Made by a program: the position numbers and the translations under genes
Notes under the pieces: model-generated
The model's database searches: none
Seen by the model: only the letters and a program-made list of their open reading frames with translations
Told to the model about the DNA's origin: nothing
Assembly (NCBI GenBank): GCA_032622095.1
Contig: CP136067.1
Span: 73,870,705 to 73,934,704, forward strand
Direction: 5' to 3'
DNA: 64,000 nucleotides
Origin: Siphonodentalium dalli
Taxonomy: Eukaryota; Mollusca; Scaphopoda; Gadilida; Siphonodentaliidae
Shown here: positions 22,140 through 33,400 of the stretch, piece by piece
Numbering within the stretch: the stretch's first letter is position 1
Layout of the letters: each line of letters begins with the position of its first letter

Positions 22140-23325
22140 CGATAGTAGTCACACAAAGGTGCACCAGTACAAATCACACATGAGCATGCAGTCACTCCAT
22201 ATATACATGAACACCACGTAAATGGACATGTGCCACTCGCTGTATAGACATACACCCCACCCATTACCACGCAGCCACAATTGGGTTTACCCATACACCA
22301 ACGCGTGGTCCTATAACTATGCAGACACACCAGGAATACTCATACACCTCAATGTCTCGTACCGCGCATACAGCCATTCATACACTCCAGACTTGCATAC
22401 AGACCTGACCCATGACAATTCAGCCTCTCTCTGTATACGCATAAACACCTTGTATATCAATTCACCACACATTAATTTTCCCATACCTATGTACATATTG
22501 TACAATTTGGCTGTGCCATGGCCATGTAGTCTCTCATGATATACATATACACCTCACCCATGACCACAGCGTCACTCCATGTGTATATATATACCTCATC
22601 AATGGCCATACAGCGCTTCTAGATATACCAATACCCGCACACACAGCCATTCGTACAATTCAGACAATACAGCTCAATCGTGACAATTCAGCCACTCGCT
22701 GTATAGATATACACCCTCTCCATGAGCATTCAGATATTCACTGTATGCTTGTACACACCACCAATGACAATACAATAGACCCTACATATAAACATATATA
22801 CATCTCGCCCATCACCATGAGGTCACTCTATATACACTAGCTGCCAATGACCATCAAAGTGTACTCTAGGTATGCATATACACTTCATCAATGACTGTGC
22901 AGTCATTTCATGTACATATACACATTGCCCATAACCATACAACAACACCCTATGTATACATACACCCATACATCCAACATATGTATACATATACACTCAT
23001 CCATTACAATACAGCCACCCAACGTACAGCAAACCCTGACCACACAGTCACTCCATATATACATACAGGACAGTGTAGCTGCTCTCGTTATGACCATACA
23101 CCACTTCAATGACCAGACAGCCACTCACTGTAAACATGTTCACATCACCATACAGCTACTCCTTATATACCTATGCATCTCACTATGGACATCCCATCCA
23201 TGACCATATAGTCACATTGTATAACTATGCACATCATTCATGAATACAATAACTCCATGTATACCTACTCACCTCGCCTATGACCATCCGGTCAACAGAC
23301 ATACACACTGTATTAAGTTGATCAA
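22140..23325. repeat. Minisatellite array, about 42-bp unit
   Basis: Many diverged copies carry CACTCCATGTATACATATAC, ACCTCACCCATGACCATACAG and similar words with a period near 42 bp. The reverse complement of the same unit forms the array at 45140-46560. Long His/Thr/Tyr-rich frames on both strands come from the repeat. Confidence 0.88.
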
Positions 23326-23363
23326 TGTTGATGCTAATGGGCCAGAATAGCCACATAATATGA

Positions 23364-24430
23364 TAGGCTCCTGCGAATATTCGATATTCGATTCGAGATT
23401 CGATTCGAAAGTCAAATTCGATTTGAATTCGAGTCGAAATTGCCAACTCGAAATTTCGAATATACTATGACGGAAAAATAGGCTGTTTCAGGACAAGTAC
23501 ACATGTCGATCTTAGCTGTTTGTGGCATTTAATTCCAGAAAATTATGTATATATGCACATTATAATTGTTATTGTACATTGCCAACAATTAGCCACGATA
23601 GGACGACTAAATACGTCTGAATTATATAGCTTTAAAATGGTAGCAAAAGCTAGCAGATAGCCAATGGACCGACGACGCAGTAAATTATAATAGCGATGAG
23701 ACTGGGCTACCGATAGCGTTATCCATCGTCGATTCGATTCCGCGTTATGTAATATGGGTGAGAATGTAAACAACACATGTTCCTGGTGTCGAAAAGTGCA
23801 TTTTGGCACTGTTCTCTTTTGAAGTTGACTTTCAGTTTCGGAGTTTTCTTTTACAATGGACAAAATGTCGTCCATCATTCATGTTTATTTTAAACATGAT
23901 AAAGCTGCAGGCACATGTGATGAATGTAACATGCATGGTGTATAAATCGCAAGCATCTGGGACAATGACCCATCTATGGAATCATCTGTTCAAGAAGCAT
24001 CAACCAATACATGAAGAGGCTACACTGCGACTGTTGTTGCGTCTTCAAGTTTTATAACAACGGGTGTTTCCGAATGCCGATTTGCAATTTTGCATGTACA
24101 TGCAAACTGTAGAAATTTCGTGTGATTTTAGTTTGATAATCCGTTTAGTGGTAATATATTAATCGTTGTGATGGCCGCATGGACGTTTTAATCTGCTTTG
24201 TTTTCTTGACAATTATAAATTGAAGTTAATAGTATATCAAACGACGGTTTATCGCCACATAAGTTCTGATGGAACTTCATGCATGTAGTTCATAGAACGT
24301 TTCACAAATAATCTAATCTTTGACAAAACATACCTAATTGAGAATGCAACACACAGATATGATTCGATTTGATATTCGATTCAATTTCGTGAATTCGATT
24401 CGATCAAAATATCCAATTCGCAGGACCCTA
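23364..24430. mobile_element. hAT-like element with 8-bp target duplication TAATATGA
   Basis: The left end is TAGGCTCCTGCGAATATTCG and the right end read in reverse is TAGGGTCCTGCGAATTGGAT. Both run into ATTCGATTCG-rich subterminal repeats. TAATATGA directly flanks both sides (23356-23363, 24431-24438), the 8-bp hallmark of hAT. Element 2 has the matching empty sequence near 46911-46945. A broken BED-finger frame remains inside. Confidence 0.92.
23856..24057 (+). pseudogene. hAT transposase N-terminus, BED-type zinc finger, frameshifted
   Basis: From ATG at 23856 the frame reads MDKMSSIIHVYFKHDKAAGT then CDECNMHGV and a stop. The second half continues in another frame as KSQASGTMTHLWNHLFKKHQ, P, IHEEA, ending at 24057. 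C..C followed by 'GT..(H)L..HL...H' is the BED zinc-finger signature of hAT transposases. A small frameshift separates the two cysteines from the two histidines, and the catalytic domain is absent. Confidence 0.75.
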
Positions 24431-25550
24431 TAATATGATCCCTCTCAGTTCCGTTTCAACGTTCTGCCCATTTCCGTTCAAAAACAAGGAAGCTTTTGGC
24501 AAAATCCATATTGCTTTGATTGCAATTTTTTGCCGATTTTGATATCAGGTTTGTGACAGAAAAATTCGAATAATTTCGGTAAATAGTAACAAATACCTAA
24601 GGTGCATCAGAAATGTTAGTACTCAAGCTATATGAGACAGAATAGTCAATTGTGTGCATCACAACTTGTAAGCAGTTGCATGGCACGCTGGAATAATAAT
24701 TACCATTTTCCATATTTTGGTGGCCATTTTGAGCCAAAGTTACAATTTTGGTACCATTGAGTTCGAATACCAATAACATATAGAATGGATCACTTACATT
24801 GCACAGTTCTTCCCACTTCTTGATGAAATATGATTAGAATCTTGGGGATCTTTTGTGAAATGTTATACCGCGTTTTGTAAAATCAAATTTTTGAGTGATC
24901 GGAAGGGGTGTGGACCCCACGAACAGCTTATTTCATTGCTCCAATGGTCAGTTAACATGCTATATACAAAATAAAGTCACAATTCTCAACCAGTTCCAAA
25001 CCACAGAAACTTATCTTAAAGATATCAGTAAAAAAACGTAAACACTCCACTTCCGGTCGCCATTTTGGCAGCCATCTTGGACGGGGAGTTCCAATTTTGG
25101 CACATAAAGATGGCGTGATGTCTTAGCTTGATTAAAATGTGTACACATATAACAAGAGGTTCTCACAGACTATAATGACTTACCGATGATTATTGCACAT
25201 TTTGAGGGAAAATAGTGGGTCAGAACGTTGGGACTTATATAGACAGAAATATACAGTAAATTAAAATGCGAGCGGCTGATTACTACTAAACATTCGCCAA
25301 CAAAGCGTTACCCAGGATGATGCAAACAACAGTGCACGTGGTCCGCGGACCGCAGTATTAATAATGTCTTATTCAGGCACCAAGTGTAGGATTCCTTGCA
25401 ATCTGTTAATCATCAGTGTCGGTGATCGCTCGTCCTGAGTAAAAAGGGGGCTGAGTTGGTCTGTTGCTATTTTGTGACCAATGTTATGTCAAGGTTGGGA
25501 AGGGAACGAGCCCGCTGGATGGCCGGCCTGCCATAGTAGCGGAAACCCTG

Positions 25551-25690
25551 CACATTCAGATTTGTTCAAATGAGGTCACCCGGTCAAATAGTTGTGAAGC
25601 CAGGAACTTAATTCTTTCCCGCCATAGTAATTTTTAAAATGATTTCTTCTTAATAACCATCTGGCCGATTCAGCTTATATTTGGTATGTT
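25551..25690. mobile_element. MITE right half, continuation of 20128-20399
   Basis: It resumes with CACATTCAGATTTGTTCAAA and TGAGGTCACCCGGTCAAATAG. GCCATAGTAATTTTTAAAAT and GCCGATTCAGCTTATATTTGG follow, the next module of the same family. Confidence 0.75.
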
Positions 25691-25699
25691 AGTTCCTGT

Positions 25700-27990
25700 T
25701 CACCAATTGTCAACTAACTGAGATGATGCCTTCGTTTGCCCTAAAGCAACAAGTATATGCTAATACGTTGAACAAAGCACGTTGATATTGAGAGAGGAAC
25801 TATTTTGTCTGGCATCTGGTCAATGGGTAATTCAGGTAAACGACTGTCCGAATCGGTCGACAATTATTTTGCGCAGTTTATTATTCGTAATATAAATCTT
25901 GGCCATAGCTTCATAATGCCATTTGCTGGTAGTGCATTTGTTGTTGTTTGGTCCTTTGAATAACTTTATGGCAGGGTTCCAAGAGTGAATTTACCACAGT
26001 TTTTTCATGTGTCACATTTCTGTTTACCATTAATACGGATATCCCGATCTTAATGTTTCATTAACTTCATATCACACTGTTTTAGCTGCACACAAATAAT
26101 CGAGATTAATTTTGGCACAACAAAGTTTCAGCTGATTGAAAACAGGTGACATTTACATTTTCTACAATTTATGGGCGCCACCATCTTACTTCCCACAATC
26201 TCTCGTTTGGCGTTGGGCCATATTGCCTTTAATACATGGCTCATATGTGACCTCAAATGCATAATTCTGGGTAGATACTTTGGTGACATATTCTTGGGGT
26301 ATTTATAACTCCCAATGTGTGATGGAATTCCCACTAATTTCCATACTAGCGATTATGAGATGTAAACACAGGCATGAGTTTTGTTCTAGAGTATATGAAC
26401 TTCTGAGTTCACTAAGCCATAACTTTTATGGTGCAAAGGTGCATGCTATGGAGATTTACACAAGAACAAAACTCAGAATCTTTTCTTTATGCTGGGATTT
26501 CCCAATTTACCGTGCATGCAAGGAGGAGCATTTTAGTTATTGCTGAGGTATTTTAAACTGAACTCCCAGACATTTCTTTACTAGAGCCCATATAACGTCA
26601 TGTATTTACGTCTGGGATTGCGATATTTCGTCAAATTTCTGGGCTGTTTTGATTATAAATCTGGTCCAAGTTTTAACTTTTTTATAACTTTTTCTGTAAT
26701 TAAGATATTGAAATGCGATTTGCTCTTTGAATTCAGAATTTATAACGTTTCCATTGGTATATAAATTTTTGTGGACAAAATGCATAATTTTTTTTTCTGT
26801 TGACCGTAATGCATTTTCAAACTTAAGGTTCATTTATTTAGTGTATTACATTTATATCTCCAATGTTTAATTAATCTATTTATTATTTTATTTATTGACA
26901 CACATACTTACGATTACAATGGAGAATTCATCGTAATTTGCGTTGTTGTCCAAAATCTATGGAATATTTTCAACGGAAAATGCCGAACACAGTTCGCGAG
27001 GTCAACCGAGTTCGCATACTTTAAAAAAATTGTAAACATTGAGGTAAATGTCTCTTTTCGCATTAAATTACCGTTTTAAATTCACAACTGATGTGGGTTT
27101 CAGATAAAATAGCATGTCTTCTGCGGAAAATATCCGTTTATTGTCGCAATTGTGATATTTTATTTCATATAATTGTGGTTTTATTTGAGCGGGTCACTAA
27201 CGCTTAAGTCGTGTCATAAGAATGCATGGGCCTGGAACTCGGACTAAAGACCGGCACCTCCATCCCAATATCTTAGCCGGTTTTAGTACGAGAAGACTTG
27301 GACTACCAAAACTCCAGATTTAAACATTTCATGAGACCGTGCTTTCGCTTGCTCTCTTGTGAGATACATTAGAGAGAATTCATGCTGCACTTATCAAAAG
27401 TTTCTCTTATACTCTGCAATCATTTTCCTCGTATAAATCAAGCATTTGTTCACTCTTATAAGACTAGCTATTCAATTTTGCACAAAATGTAAATTTCGTT
27501 TGTATTTGTCCATTTTGGGACAGACATTCTACAGATATAGTTTACGACTATTAAGCATTGTTTGTGTATATTTCAATTTATTACGAAGTTGGCATCAATT
27601 GTAGCACCTGCTGCAGAAATTGAACATTTTCCAGTGCATTTTCCTATTTTTTTTTATGATTTATTCCCATAAAAATCAGAGTGTCTTCTAATTTATTTTC
27701 ACAAAATGGCCGATAATCTGAGACTAGCCAAGATTTCCAAACTCATACTACGATAACGTGATCGATATAAATAACTGGTTTCATATACAATTTTGGCTGA
27801 ACTTTGGAAAGCACGCACAATTATTCTGCTGACCACTTTCAGTCAGATTAGGTCAACAATTTGTAACTTCCTGTTTATGATACACTCGAGAGATCTCTGC
27901 ATTATTGGGATGTAAATCGGGTGACCCTATTATCAGTTGGCCAATTACCAAACAGGATTTTAGTGTATCGCGGACAGGCTATGTAAATAT
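25700..27990. other. Intergenic sequence between the convergent genes
   Basis: AT-rich sequence with no recognised gene, RNA or transposon end. Frames at 26128-26546 and 26606-26833 look like noise. Confidence 0.5.
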
Positions 27991-27995
27991 TTATC

Positions 27996-28001
27996 TTTAT
28001 T
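27996..28001 (-). terminator. Candidate HSPBAP1 poly(A) signal AATAAA
   Basis: TTTATT on the + strand gives AATAAA 14 nt past the HSPBAP1 stop. That is unusually close to the stop, and another AATAAA at 27660-27665 would give a UTR of about 350 nt. Either or both may serve. Confidence 0.35.
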
Positions 28002-28014
28002 TTACGTCATTAAC

Positions 28015-28773
28015 CTAGAGGTAATTTTTCTGCAGAACCTCTATAACTTTATCTGTAACACTTTTGTCAAGCAAACTAGTCAGTAATTTTTTTTCCAAGG
28101 TGTGATAATTTTCAAGAGATTCTGTATGCTGACCAGAATTCACCTCAACAGAACCACAGCCTTCTTCGCATTCTTGGCGCATTTTTTTACTGTCTTGCAC
28201 ATCTTGTTCAAGAATAACATATGATCGCTTGAGCTGAGTACAATTCATATCTGAGGAACTCAAGGTACTCGAAGAGCAATGAAATGAATGAGATTCAAAA
28301 GAATAAATCCTTGGTTTTCTATCACAGTTAGCTTGTTCATGAAGCTGGACAAGTTCTTTGTAGTCAGTCGAGTAATGTGACCTCACATTACAACTTTCTC
28401 CACTGTTTCTCTTCGACGTGCAATGCCGGGGAGGTTCAGAACAACCAATTGAAGTGTCGCTATTGATATTTGACAGAACACTACAATCCGATAATGTATG
28501 TTGAACATTAGTATCTGCTCTAGAATGTTCACCACCACAATTCAATCCTGAATCTTTATCATTGCGATCGTCAAGGTCCGCTGTGGAAGGTTTAACATTG
28601 GAACATTCACCACATGGCAGAATTGATAATTTCAGTTTCAAGGGAGGTATTCCCGAGAAGGATTCAATAAACCTCACAATGTTACTTCTTTCTAATGGAC
28701 TGGTTCTGGTACTGTGGACTCTTGATAGAATAGTCTGGAGATAGGATATGTTCACATCATATGGCATTATCAC
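28015..28773 (-). CDS. HSPBAP1: HSPBAP1 last exon
   Basis: A 759-nt terminal exon after a TTTTACAG acceptor (28774-28781), in phase 0, starting VIMPYDVNISYLQTILSRVH. The middle (about residues 45-190) is polar and low in hydrophobics, with many Ser, Cys, Asn and Asp, and is probably disordered. The end, LEKKLLTSLLDKSVTDKVIE then VLQKNYL, is an amphipathic helix pair that matches the human C-terminus 'DDLLDCLVNPQVTRIVAQLL'. TAG stops at 28015-28017. The long open frame (252 codons) is among the longest in the window. The central part is not conserved with vertebrates as far as can be judged. Confidence 0.88.
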   Translation of the reverse strand: MIMPYDVNISYLQTILSRVHSTRTSPLERSNIVRFIESFSGIPPLKLKLSILPCGECSNVKPSTADLDDRNDKDSGLNCGGEHSRADTNVQHTLSDCSVLSNINSDTSIGCSEPPRHCTSKRNSGESCNVRSHYSTDYKELVQLHEQANCDRKPRIYSFESHSFHCSSSTLSSSDMNCTQLKRSYVILEQDVQDSKKMRQECEEGCGSVEVNSGQHTESLENYHTLEKKLLTSLLDKSVTDKVIEVLQKNYL

Positions 28774-28939
28774 CTGTAAAACAAAGAAGCTTGTCTATCT
28801 AAATACTGGTGCTGCAATGATAAAGATATTTTCCATGTTGATTAACATTTCTTTACTGAAATGTTTCTGCCATTCAGTTATAAAAGTATATATTGGAATG
28901 GTCTGTTATTCATTTGGAGGTGTATTCAGGAAAAACGAG

Positions 28940-29440
28940 CAGACGAAAAGATGATAAAAGTTAAGGGGGGGGTTTGGGGGGGTGTCTCACCCCCCCCCCC
29001 CCCCCCCCCCGCACAACTTTGGTCAAAATTTTCAACAGTTGGAAATTTCATACCTGCCAAAACATTGGTTGGAAATTTCACACCAACAATAGGTTGAAAA
29101 TGTTCTTGTAGTTTGATTTTCAAACAATTTCTAGGGGGGAATTAATTGTTTTTGGACCAATATTTGCATATTTTCCTATTTTTGGTAAAAATTTTGGACT
29201 GAAATGGTCATCAGTTGGAAATTTTCCAACCTCAGGGGGGGGGTGACAGGTTGGAAATTTCCAACACTTGGAAAGCTTGTGTCCTGGTCCCTCCCCCGTG
29301 GCCAGTCAAAAACTGCTAGTTAAGTTAAGAAAACAATATTGTCATACATTTGGTCAACATTGTCATTGGAATTGTCATCAGTTGTAAAAGTCGGGTGTCA
29401 GGTTTGAAATTTCCAACTCTAGGAATGCTTGAGGCTAGTC
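28940..29440. repeat. Repeat-rich HSPBAP1 intron with TTGGAAATTTC words
   Basis: At least five copies of (G)TTGGAAATTTC or its near relatives are spread over 29040-29420, with a G-run/C-run pair at 28966-29010. This could be a non-autonomous element with GGGGG-type ends, but the borders cannot be fixed by eye. Confidence 0.4.
28990..29010. repeat. Poly(C) tract, 21 nt, preceded by G-runs
   Basis: Twenty-one C in a row follow two G-runs (28965-28972 and 28976-28982). The runs could pair as a G/C hairpin, and the site is prone to length error. Confidence 0.85.
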
Positions 29441-29736
29441 TAGATGCTAGGATTTTGCGATTTTCTTGTTCAGATTAAAAATCTTTTAAAGTGGCGCGCT
29501 CGTTTTAAATTTATATACTTATTTTGGTGGGAGTACAAAAATCGGTTGAAGATTAAGAAATGACAAGGACTAAGACTTTCTGAAAAAACACCAATATAAT
29601 ATATAATAAAAGGTCAGCCGACCACAGTGTCCCCCGAAAACGTGGCAAGTCGATGCCGCTTGAAAAATGTTGAAATGTTCTAAGTCGAAAGGGTTAATAA
29701 TTCCGTAAAGAAATATTTTTTCCGTCATCTATATAC

Positions 29737-29960
29737 ATGTTGCACATCTCCAATATGTGGGTAACAATACTCTGAAGTTTCAAATATCTACGATCAAAAC
29801 TGTAGGAGAAGTTGATTACACCATGAAGGTACCCTCATACAGAAAATTATAAAAAAAAATTCAAAGTCGAAAGGCCCATAACTCTGGGAAAAATCATTGG
29901 ATCAAACTCAAATTCGAACTTGACCTGTATTTTGATATGAACAACCCACAAAAAAAACCA
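29737..29960. repeat. Dispersed repeat, reverse copy of 19090-19330
   Basis: The reverse complement reproduces ACTCTGAAGTTTCAAATATC-containing sequence, the GGTACCTTCATGGTGTAATC word and the CTTTCGACTTTG...GAGTTATGGGCC module of 18730-19330. Confidence 0.8.
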
Positions 29961-31478
29961 GGAAGGACACCGGCTATTTTAACAGTCCCCCAAAAAGAAA
30001 ATATAAAAATACAAGATGGCTACCAGAGGTCATGTTTTTCAACGGAAATCGTTCAAATTTGATAGTTCCCATCCAGATGTTATCCTAAACAAGCATGTAA
30101 ACTCTCAAAACATTTCTTTGAAAATGTGGGCTGCAGCTGTGGGATGTGATTGTACTATAGAGTTTAGTGCTGAAACGAATAGTGGATTTTTTTTCATAGT
30201 ATTTGAATTCATAATGGTTTTCCTGACGAGTATATGTGACGAGCACAGACCGTATCGATCCTGTAACCAGACACCAACTAAAAGTCACTTCTTTTTGATG
30301 ATGTCAAGCAGACAAAATCATACCAGACAACGAAAGTAAATTTTCAAAGCACAGATCACCAAAAAAATATCGTTCCAATGAGCTATAAATATTATACTAA
30401 AGGTACTCAATCTGATTCGATGGTCCCCATATAATCAGATTCCAATAAAACAACATTTTTAGAAATGCCGCTTCCGTTATCAGAATCGATTAATTGCCCA
30501 AAAATATGCTAACCAATGTCAACTATAGAATAAAAGTGCCCGAAAAGTGTTATTTATCAATTTGTTGTTCGACGAAATTTGGCCTTATTATCAACACAAA
30601 GTCTTGATTTTAGAGTTATCCATCTTCATCCGCAATTTAATCCGAGACCATCAGCTCGTCGACTTTTTACTGGGTCACTAATAAGTCTCGATGGTGAAAA
30701 ATAATAGATTTCAAAAATTTATATCTAATAACTCTGAGCTTTGATAGGTGGGTTCCTCGACTCTAATCAAATATTTTTACCCCTGAAACCAAATAAAAAA
30801 TAATTGAGGGGCGCTTATTCGGATTATGCATCTTTAACCAGAATTATATCCCCCCCCACATTCAGTCCACATTGGTGCACAATAGACACATTTGTTTTCA
30901 TTTCAATACAGTACTTCCCATGGAATATGATTATTAGGCATTTATTAATCATATATCAACTTCAAGGCACCAATCCACAATATATTCAGTTGTAAGTCAT
31001 TCCTAATTTTGATACAAAATAAAAGAAATGAACCCGCAGGGCAGATGCATCTCAATCGAGATCAATAGTGAAAAAATAACAATGTCCCAATTATCGAGAG
31101 CGCACCTCAGAATGTTAAGTGTTCAGTCATGACCGTAGTGCATACCCATCTACGTTCAGTCATGAGCCGTTAAATTATAATCAAGTACTTTTAAGTTGAA
31201 TAATGTAAAAACAGGTTGGTGATTATCACAATAGAATAGGGGAACACTCCGATGTTCATACTCAGATGTCATCAATTTGCATTGAAATATCGGTGTTACG
31301 GGTTCAAAGGGTTATCTAAGAAGACAACAGGCAAAATAGTTAATTCATTGGTGGAAAATGTTTAGATAATAAGTTCAACAAATGGCCTATGGCTTATTAT
31401 CTGAACATTTCATATTTAAAGGGAACTACTTGTAAATGAGTATTTAGTAAAGGAAGGTAGTGGTCCTTGGCAACCAAC
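29961..31478. other. HSPBAP1 penultimate intron, nothing else recognised
   Basis: AT-rich sequence. A frame at 30016-30339 has no family resemblance. Around 30400-30500 the words GATTCGATGGTCCCC.TAT and CAGATTCCAA.AA.AACA recur at 48260-48330, so a dispersed repeat is present. Confidence 0.4.
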
Positions 31479-31604
31479 CTCACTGGGATTGAACCATCTG
31501 TCTACATGGCTGCTGTCACCTGACGTCTGTCGGCTCAGTGAGTAAAATGATGAGAACAACAACCTGGTGATTCCTTCATGTAATCTCTCGTCTTCATCTT
31601 CCTC
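31479..31604 (-). CDS. HSPBAP1: HSPBAP1 internal exon (EEDEDERLHEGITRLL…RWFNPSE)
   Basis: A 126-nt exon, 42 codons, phase 0 at both ends. The acceptor is CCTTACAG (31605-31612) and the donor GTTGGT (31473-31478), a valid GT but a weak match to GTRAGT. The translation EEDEDERLHEGITRLLFSSF then YSLSRQTSGDSSHVD and RWFNPSE fits human 'LEEDHLARVEEAITRMLVCALKTAENPQNTRAWLNPTE' in length and pattern. It is too short and too shadowed by other frames to stand out without the homology. Confidence 0.92.
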
Positions 31605-31789
31605 CTGTAAGGATACATTACAACAAGACAGTCAATGACTGTGGAGACGCTCACCAGACTGTAAAGACTGAGACGACTGGGACTAGGAAGACCACAAGAA
31701 ATAGTACTTGTCAAAATCACTTTAAAACAAGTAGTCCTAAAGAGGGACGTAGCTAGTGGGTCTCCATTAAGCAGTGGAGTGTCCACTTT

Positions 31790-32458
31790 GAAATTTTCAA
31801 CTGCATGGCCCTGATCACCCCCACCCTACATAGTCTGCTCCCTCCTAACTGAAGTGAACACACTCCCAATGAAGCAAACACACTCCCAAGTTCGTAAAAT
31901 TCCTTTGCACATGTTGGAATATTACAACTGGTACCTCAAGCTATCCTAACTGTTGCAAAGTTCCAACCTGACATGCCCCCCCCCTTTTTAATGGTGGACT
32001 GCAATCAAACAAATTTTGATCCCAACTCTCCATAGGCCATACACACCAAATGTCATTTCTTGACTGGTTGAATCCATTTTAACAAATCAGTAACCCAGTC
32101 ACAAGCAACACAAAGACCCTCCATACTACATATAAGCTAAATAGGCCTGGTGGGTCTCGAGGAGGAGCCATTTTAAGAATTAAAATAGGGTCGCACCCCT
32201 ATTTGACCTGGTGACACCATTTGAACAAATATGAATACCAGTGACCCAAGGACTATCCATACCAAATATATGCTAAATATGCCAAATGGTTCTTAAGACG
32301 ATGTTTTAATAATAACTATTAGGGAAAGAATTATGTCCATGGCTCTGCCCCTATTTGACCCAGTGATCCAATTCTGAATCAAATCTGAATCCCAGTCACC
32401 CATACCAAAAATAAGCTGAATAGGCCTGATGGTTCTTGATACGAAGACGTTTTAAGAA
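31790..32458. mobile_element. Host repeat (MITE-like, modules of about 160 bp) interrupted on its right
   Basis: Modules repeat with CCCCTATTTGACC(C/T)(A/G)GTGA, TTTGAACAAAT.TGAAT.CCAGT, CACCCA..GGAC.ATCCATACC, AAATATAAGCTAAATAGGCC and TTCTTGA.A(C)GAAGACG with TTTTAAGAA. The left part is the reverse of 11889-12300. The last module stops at TTTTAAGAA (32458), where the YR retroelement begins. A few bases of continuation, TTACAATGAATGGATAAGTT with ATGTCCCTGGCTCC, follow at 39679. Confidence 0.8.
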
Positions 32459-32662
32459 ATATAGTTCTATTCGTTTGAGGAACGAATTAGAATGGAACTG
32501 ATTTCTCAGAGGGATTAATGATTGATTGGGCAATCAAGCTGTTAGCTTCTAGCGCACGGGTGCGCGTAGAAGAGTACTCAGCACGGATTGTGTGAGGTAA
32601 TGTCAATCCGTGCTGACTGAACTAGGGTCATTCGCACCTGGAGAGTCGCAGCGAGCGGTTAT
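32459..32662 (+). repeat. YR element repeat A1
   Basis: Starts ATATAGTTCTATTCGTTTGA and ends GCGAGCGGTTAT. It is identical to A2. It contains short inverted words (GCACGGATTG...CAATCCGTGC, and CGCACGGGTGCG). Confidence 0.95.
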
Positions 32663-32789
32663 ATTATTTTGTGCTCTTTTATTGTGCTCTGATCCCATAA
32701 CATACCTGGCGATGTCCCAACAATAACAAACAGTCTGGAAAGTTAGATTTGTATTGAAGCGTTTTGATTCACGAACGGATTTAACTATA

Positions 32790-33000
32790 GGATCGCATTG
32801 ACGAACAGTTGGAAGTTATCAACGTCGCTTCAAGGCGAGGACCGAGTAGGGCGATGTTGCGAGTAGAGGCGCCTTTTTCGTCTGCGGATCATTCCAAAGT
32901 CGTGTTCCTTCGTTACCCCATCAACAGCATATCCGTCCACAACCGGCGTCGCTGGATTCCAGCCTCAGTAATGATGCAGCCCGGTTGATGACCAAAGGAC
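32790..33000 (+). pseudogene. Open frame in Gag position of YR element
   Basis: A 70-codon frame without a start codon runs DRIDEQLEVINVASRRGPSR then AMLRVEAPFSS and RRRWIPASVMMQPG to TGA. It is more GC-rich than its surroundings and basic. Position suggests Gag; no conserved Gag motif is seen. Confidence 0.3.
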
Positions 33001-33400
33001 TGCAAGTTAAGTATTGTGTGTGCAGTAATTCGAATGGTAATTCTTAATGAGAATTCCACCGATAATTAGTCATAAAGGAAATGTTGTGGTCAGAATAAAC
33101 ATACCTAAGATGACTGCTGATTTGTTTTGGAGTTCGATTTCATCGACATCTTGTTGCATATACTATAGAGAATGGCTATAAAATACCATTCTATATTAAC
33201 ACCACCAGCAATGTAACTGGGTAGTAATTGTTCAGCCAATTGGCACTTTGAGTACGGTATGTTTACTTACTCACTTGAGAAAGGGTTAATTTGAACAGGC
33301 TAATTTTGGACCCCAGTGATGTGTATGGGTAATTGGGAATTCTGTCAAGATTTAGTTCAGAGATTGGAAGATCGCTCTTCTATATATTAACAGCTAATAC

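Larger units (their letters stand above)
20955..25185. mobile_element. Foldback element 1 (long inverted arms around a minisatellite)
   Basis: The left arm (20955-22115) and right arm (24431-25185, reverse) share GGAACTCCCCGTCCAAGATGG, TTCTGTGGTTTGGAACTGGT, TGAAATATGCTGTTCGTGGG, GGTCCACACCCCTTCCGATC, CACAAAAGATCCCC.. and GGAAAATGGTAATTATTA.. in inverted order with modest divergence. The inner part of the left arm has no partner on the right, but matches the left arm of element 2 (44640-45110). The core is a minisatellite (22140-23325). A hAT (23364-24430) has inserted beside the right arm. No transposase is recognised. Confidence 0.85.
20400..25550. mobile_element. hAT-like element, 5.15 kb, CAGGGTTTCCGCTA ends, with nested insertions
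   Basis: The left end CAGGGTTTCCGCTA and right end TAGCGGAAACCCTG are perfect inverted repeats, identical to those of 17151-17919. It sits in a MITE: CACAT precedes the left end and CACATT follows the right end, and the host MITE sequence continues across the break. No transposase was recognised. Most of the interior is the foldback element 20955-25185. Confidence 0.8.

Noticed and set aside
22140-23325. CRISPR-like array
   Set aside because: The units diverge throughout, with no constant repeat and unique spacers, in a eukaryotic transposon context.
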